A DNA stretch of 64,000 nucleotides from Epiperipatus broadwayi (taxonomy: Eukaryota > Onychophora > Udeonychophora > Euonychophora > Peripatidae), in the NCBI GenBank assembly GCA_028023455.1, contig JAQFVV010006203.1, forward strand, positions 12,996,348-13,060,347, read 5' to 3'. The translations under genes and the position numbers were made by a program. Shown one piece after another: positions 39,201-45,200 of this stretch (position 1 is the first letter of the stretch; each line of letters opens with the position of its first letter). A model generated the notes under the pieces. That model had not been told where the DNA came from. It did not search any database and saw nothing but the letters and a program-made list of their open reading frames with translations.

Positions 39201-42200
39201 TGGTTTAGCATTTATTATTTCTATACTAAGGTTTTGGTTTTATTCAATTTTTACTTGTTTGACTTATCATTCACAATTAGACAATAATAGTTTGAGCATT
39301 TTTAAAATTTCTTTTACACAAAGAATCAGCCTTTCTTTTACGACAGAAATTAATACAATATGTAGATGAGTTAATTTCTATTTGGGACTAGATCTGCTAA
39401 GTCTATAATTATAATTATTCTTTATATTCAATTAACAATTTATTTATTTTTTATACTTTCTGAAACATCATCGCTTTTATCTTTTATACATCATAATTGT
39501 CCTAATGAAAGAATTATTAATAAAAATTAATACCTGCAACACTTTACTTGGGGAACATTGGAAAGTTTGTCTCAGATGCATCATTCTCCACATAGTCGTA
39601 CTGAAATTTTCCATTCTGGGAATCTGATTCATGATTAACTTCTGGAGTCAAAATTAAATGTGCCTGATTTAGTGTACACATTTTTATAGAATACAATCCA
39701 ATTTTAAATCAATATTAATTCAGAAGATGGAACAAGATGAAGAGTATAAAATTCACTAGAATAAATAAAATGAAACAGAAACTGAGAGATGTGAATTAAG
39801 ACCAATAAGAACAATGAAAGGAACCCTCCCAAAATGTATGTGTTCCTTTTATAATCTCCGGTTGTCAATAAACTTCAAACTTATTCTCTTGACCATTCAC
39901 TCTTGGTATTAAATTTTGATTGGCTATTAAACACAATTTTAACATTAATTATTCACACTATTAATAATCACATGGGTTGCTTGAAAATTTCCCGGGTTTA
40001 AATTGCAAAAAAAAAAATCTGTAACAACTTGAAAGAAACTTTTATAATTAGAAATAATGAACTAAGTTTTAATTTAAAATTTATGACTGAATATTATTAA
40101 CTGTTTATTTGAAACTGTTATAAAATTATCGTTCTTTCAATTTTCTATCAAATGATATTCTTCATGAGACAAAAAAAAAAAAACCCTACAATTGTCTCAA
40201 TAACTAAAATTTTAGCATATCACATACATTCTTGGTCACACACTAATAACCTTGCTAGCTAATCATAAAAATTCCAACTAGCATTATCTATTATATAATA
40301 TTTAAAATTTTACAGTTATTTCCCTGTAAATTGACTATTAAAGTGAGTAGTATTATGAACAAGCTAAATTTTACGATCTAAATTGATCCTCTCAATTATT
40401 TATTTTCCTTCATTAAATAAATATTACTTGTGGCTCACAATATTTAACTTTTAACAATTAAAGCATACCTAAATTTACTGTGTGCTAGATTTCAAAATTA
40501 TCTCCACACACTTAAAACAAACTTATACATTAATTTCCTCTCAAACGTTTTACCGATATGATTCTTTCATACATTTGTGTGACTACCAGAAATTTTTCGA
40601 TTCCCATGATTATTTAAAATTACTGTTATTTATAAAAAAAAATTTAATTAGGTTTCTTCTATGATAATTTTTTTTTCTTATTTATTAAAAACAGCATCTG
40701 CCACGAACTCAGCTATCTTTAGTCAAAACCAAAGGTTACAATGCATATATTATGATTAAACTTAGTTTCAGTTTTTTGAATTTCAGATTATTTATTAATT
40801 AAATTTATTTGAAATGTTACAGGTAAACAGTTGGAACTGACTATAGAAACTTTTTTTGGTGGAGGACTAGAAACTGGCACTGTTATGATAAGGTGGGCAA
40901 TATTATATTTGATTAAATATCCTGATGTTCAAAAAAAAGTTCAACAGGAAATTGACTCAGTGCTTGGATCTGAGAAATCTCCAAGCATGTCAGATCGTCA
41001 ATTGTTACCTTTCACAGAGGCAACTATTTTTGAAATTATGCGATGTGCTAACATAGCACCTTTGTCTGTGGGTCATTCTGTTGACAGAGACACCAAATTA
41101 TATGGTTTTGATATAGCTAAAGGTTGTTACATAATTCCAAATCTGACAGCAATTCATTTTGATCCAGCTTATTGGCCAAATCCACACAAATTTGACCCTA
41201 CAAGATTTTTAAACCAAGATGGAACAGTTAAAAAAAATATGGATAGCTTCATGCCATTTTTCATAGGTAAATGTAACATATAATTATGTTTTTATTTTAT
41301 TCTATTTTTCATTTTAATAAATAATTATAATAAATCCTAAAAGGTATGTAGATAGATAGGCAGGCAGGTATATAGTAGATAGGTGGGTAGATGTGTGTGT
41401 ATTGTAAATATGGAGAACAAAGGATTAATAATGGGTAATAAAATAAATTCAATAAAAAAACATTTATAAATGAATGTGAATACAGTAAATGAGCAAAGAA
41501 CAAACTACAAATGATAACATGACATTAACAGCAATTGGCTGAATTTAAAAGAGATAACTATAAAATCTGAGGCTGATCATTATCTAGCCAATGGCAAAAT
41601 TAGAGCATTTTATAAAGCAGTCATCAATATTTCTGTTAAAACAAATGCTAAAATAACTACAATATTAAGTATATCATAAATTGTTGTGTCATAATTATGC
41701 TAATCATTATCAATTTTCAGAGCCATGTGTTTAATTCCTGAATAGGACAATCAGTACTATAGTGTGATGTAATAAAAGCAATAGTAGTATTGATATATAA
41801 AGGGGAATGATATAGTCAGAACATAATTTAATAATGCCATTTAATTATACCTCATAATTTCTGTAATTTTTATTTTGATAAATTATTATAGATTTAAGTA
41901 GGTACTCAACCAGCATTACTCATAATTATTGATTCAGCCTTATGCTGAAAAGGTCGATGCTCTGAGCTAAGTCATGGATACTCATGTTTGTATATGTGGA
42001 ATGTTAGAAGGTAGAATATCCTAAAGAATAGATAAGAAATTACTAAGGCTACTGTAGATTATATTGAAATATATTATTAAGTAAAATATTATATAGGACA
42101 AATTATCTATAATCTGTAGCATCCAACTATATTAGTCTAAAGTACCTGCATATATGAATATTTCATGGAATGCAATATAAACCATCACAAACAGATAGTT

Positions 42201-45200
42201 TTAAAAAATGGTGTCCATTACAATGTTATTTGATATTTTGCAAGCTGTTTTTAACTTCTTTTGTAGAAAACATTTCTTTTTGAAATACTTCAACAACATA
42301 TCTAATTGTAACTCTTCAATGTATTCTATTTTCTGCCACATCTTCCTAATAAAAACAATCAGCAGTGCACTTCTTTAAAATATCTTTGAGATAATCTTTA
42401 TAATGTAAATTGATCTTCCATGAAAACTATAGTCAAGTGTACCATAATATATTCTATTACAAAATCCCACATTGATCAGTCTTTTCACATGTCCGGTTCA
42501 AATAATTTATGATTTTATGACAATGGACTATATTTATTGATCTTATAATCTGGTCATTATATTTTTAAATTTTAATGGAGCATTCCTAAGTAAAACTATT
42601 CTTAATATCTTTATGTTACATCAATAAGATTTTTAACTATTACTTTCTCACTTCCATATATTACATTAAGTAATATCTCTATGCACAACTAACTGATCTG
42701 GTCTGCACCTGGATATCTAAATCTATCTTTTTATTTAATGAAATCTAGAGTGTTTTGCATTCTCAAATCGATAATCATACAAGTTTAAAGTTGCTGAAGA
42801 TTTTTCTTCCATCATTGGCTGATAAAATGCTTGAATGGTTTTGAACATTAATTACTAAACCAATGTCTTCATACCTTTAAGCCAATAAACATCTCATGAT
42901 CACCAATACATATAGTGAGTTTTGTCTGCCTTTATACCTTGTATTCAAAACACTAAGCATATTTTTGATCATCATTTGAACTAGAAAAAATAACACTATT
43001 ATCAATATATTGTGAATTAAGAATTCAAGAAGATGGAGTTCTCCTCTTCACTTTTAATTGATTCAAATTAAAAATTCCACCATCAAATCTGTATTGAATT
43101 TGATCTCCGATTCATTACACCACCTGTAATCAGTTTCCAAAATCACTGTAATAAAAATCAAAAGCAATATTAGATCAAATGTCCATTCTTATTTAATACC
43201 AGTTTTCATTACAAATGTTTAACACTTCTCACTTTCTCATTCTATCATGTAGAAGGTATATAAAACAAATTTTGATGGGCAACCAACTAATTTCAAACAA
43301 TGTCATAGACTTCAGTCAAATATTTTGAGCAAATTAGTAAAATAAAAAACTTATAAATCATTCTTTTGTTTTCAACATTTCTGCATTTTGCTGATAAAAA
43401 TCATTTCAATAGTAGTCAAGCATTGGTAGCCGAAAGGTCAGCACAGCCGCCTTGCAAGCAAGCAGTTGCTTGCAGACAGTTGTCGCAGGTTCGCTTCCCG
43501 GCAGATGCTTTGACATATAAAAAAAATCATTTCAATAGTATTTCTGGATTCTCTAAAACCACAGTGAGTCTCTGGTAACAATTCATCCTTGATAAATTGA
43601 TCTATTCAATTTATTTTTAAAAATTTGATCCATAGAAGAATTTTTGAGCTCAGTTGGCATAACTATACAAATCCATATATTCCTAATAAAAAAATCCAAT
43701 AATTTTGAAACTAATACGTCACAAATATATTTTAAAATTCTCCCAAGTATTTTATTAGTATATGCAGTTTTCCAATTAACAAAGAATTATTTTGACTTTA
43801 TTAAGATTGATATGATTGTCTAAATTTAAATAAGTAGATAAAAAGATTATATGATTAAAGTCACCTGTACCACTACTCCAAATATGACAAAATGCTTCTC
43901 TCACTTGTTTAAAATCATATAAAAGAATCCAGTTATTGAATTTAATAGGATTATGATCCATGTTTTTGTTTTGTTTTTTATATTCACTCTATTATGACTT
44001 ATTTATACACATTATTTTAGCATGAAACAATGTGAAACGTCATTCACAAGAAGGGATAGAATTAATATTTTCAACTTTAAATTGATTCAAAATATTTTTA
44101 AATTTAATATCTGAATATTGACTCGTTGTAAATCGAAAGATTTCGCGAATGTTAATGTTTAGTAGAAATAGTGGACTTAATCAGTGAAGAATTTATTAGC
44201 TTCATGCTCCCAAATCAAAATGCTTTAGATTTGCCTATATAATTAAGAAAAATAGGTTAGAGATAAGAAAGTCCCTCTTATCTTTATAAAGTCGAATCTT
44301 GCGTTATGATTTGTAGAGGTCTCTCTTGCTAAAATTAAGCACTCAAGGCGCGTGTACTAAGGTTTTAGCCTTATAGAAGTATTACTAGTATCTGGTAAAA
44401 CGAAAACTAATATTCTTTCGTTTTATTTCAACTTAGAAATTATACAAAAATGCGAAAAAATAGTCTTGACTTCGCATTTGTATCAAGAATATTGTTATAT
44501 CTTATTTTTAATTTATTATTATAATTCCTTGAAGAAATGTATAAGTAAAACAGCCTAAAAATTATCTATATATAAATAGGTGGAAATAGTATAAATTAGT
44601 AGTAATAAATTTCAAAGAGTGTTGATAAAATAAAGACAAACAAAAATGCCTATAAAAAAGACTATAACAACCAACCATTGGTTTTCAAAAAATAAATGAA
44701 AAATGAGAAAATGGTAAAATAAATAAATAAATGATAAAATTATATACATCTGTGTGCATGTATCTTTGTACTATTATATGCAACTTAATTTTATTTACTA
44801 GTGTCAAATCTCTTTTATTCACACATGATATTTTATATCATCCACTTTAGACAAATAAATAATTCAATAATTATTACTAATCATTTATATATTACTATTT
44901 TATTTTGTAGCCTGGATATAGACTTTAAAATTCATTTAAGATTATTAATTTTAATTTTATTAAACACAACCACGTAATATTTTTTCCCTAGTAATATCTT
45001 AAATATACTTATAAAATGTTCATTTCCTCTCGCTTGTGGAACTTTTAATACGTGTATATATAAATAATTAAAAGTAAAACCATAATCACTTAATTAAATT
45101 TATGTTTGAACGTAGATAATGTTTATTATTATAAAGTTAATATCTATTTTTTCTCCATGTACATATATTTAAATTTAATATTTTTAACAGTTAATATAGT

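Noticed and set aside
43366-43578. 70-codon plus frame over the tRNA-like insertion
   Set aside because: Its only unusual part is the translated tRNA-like retroposon.
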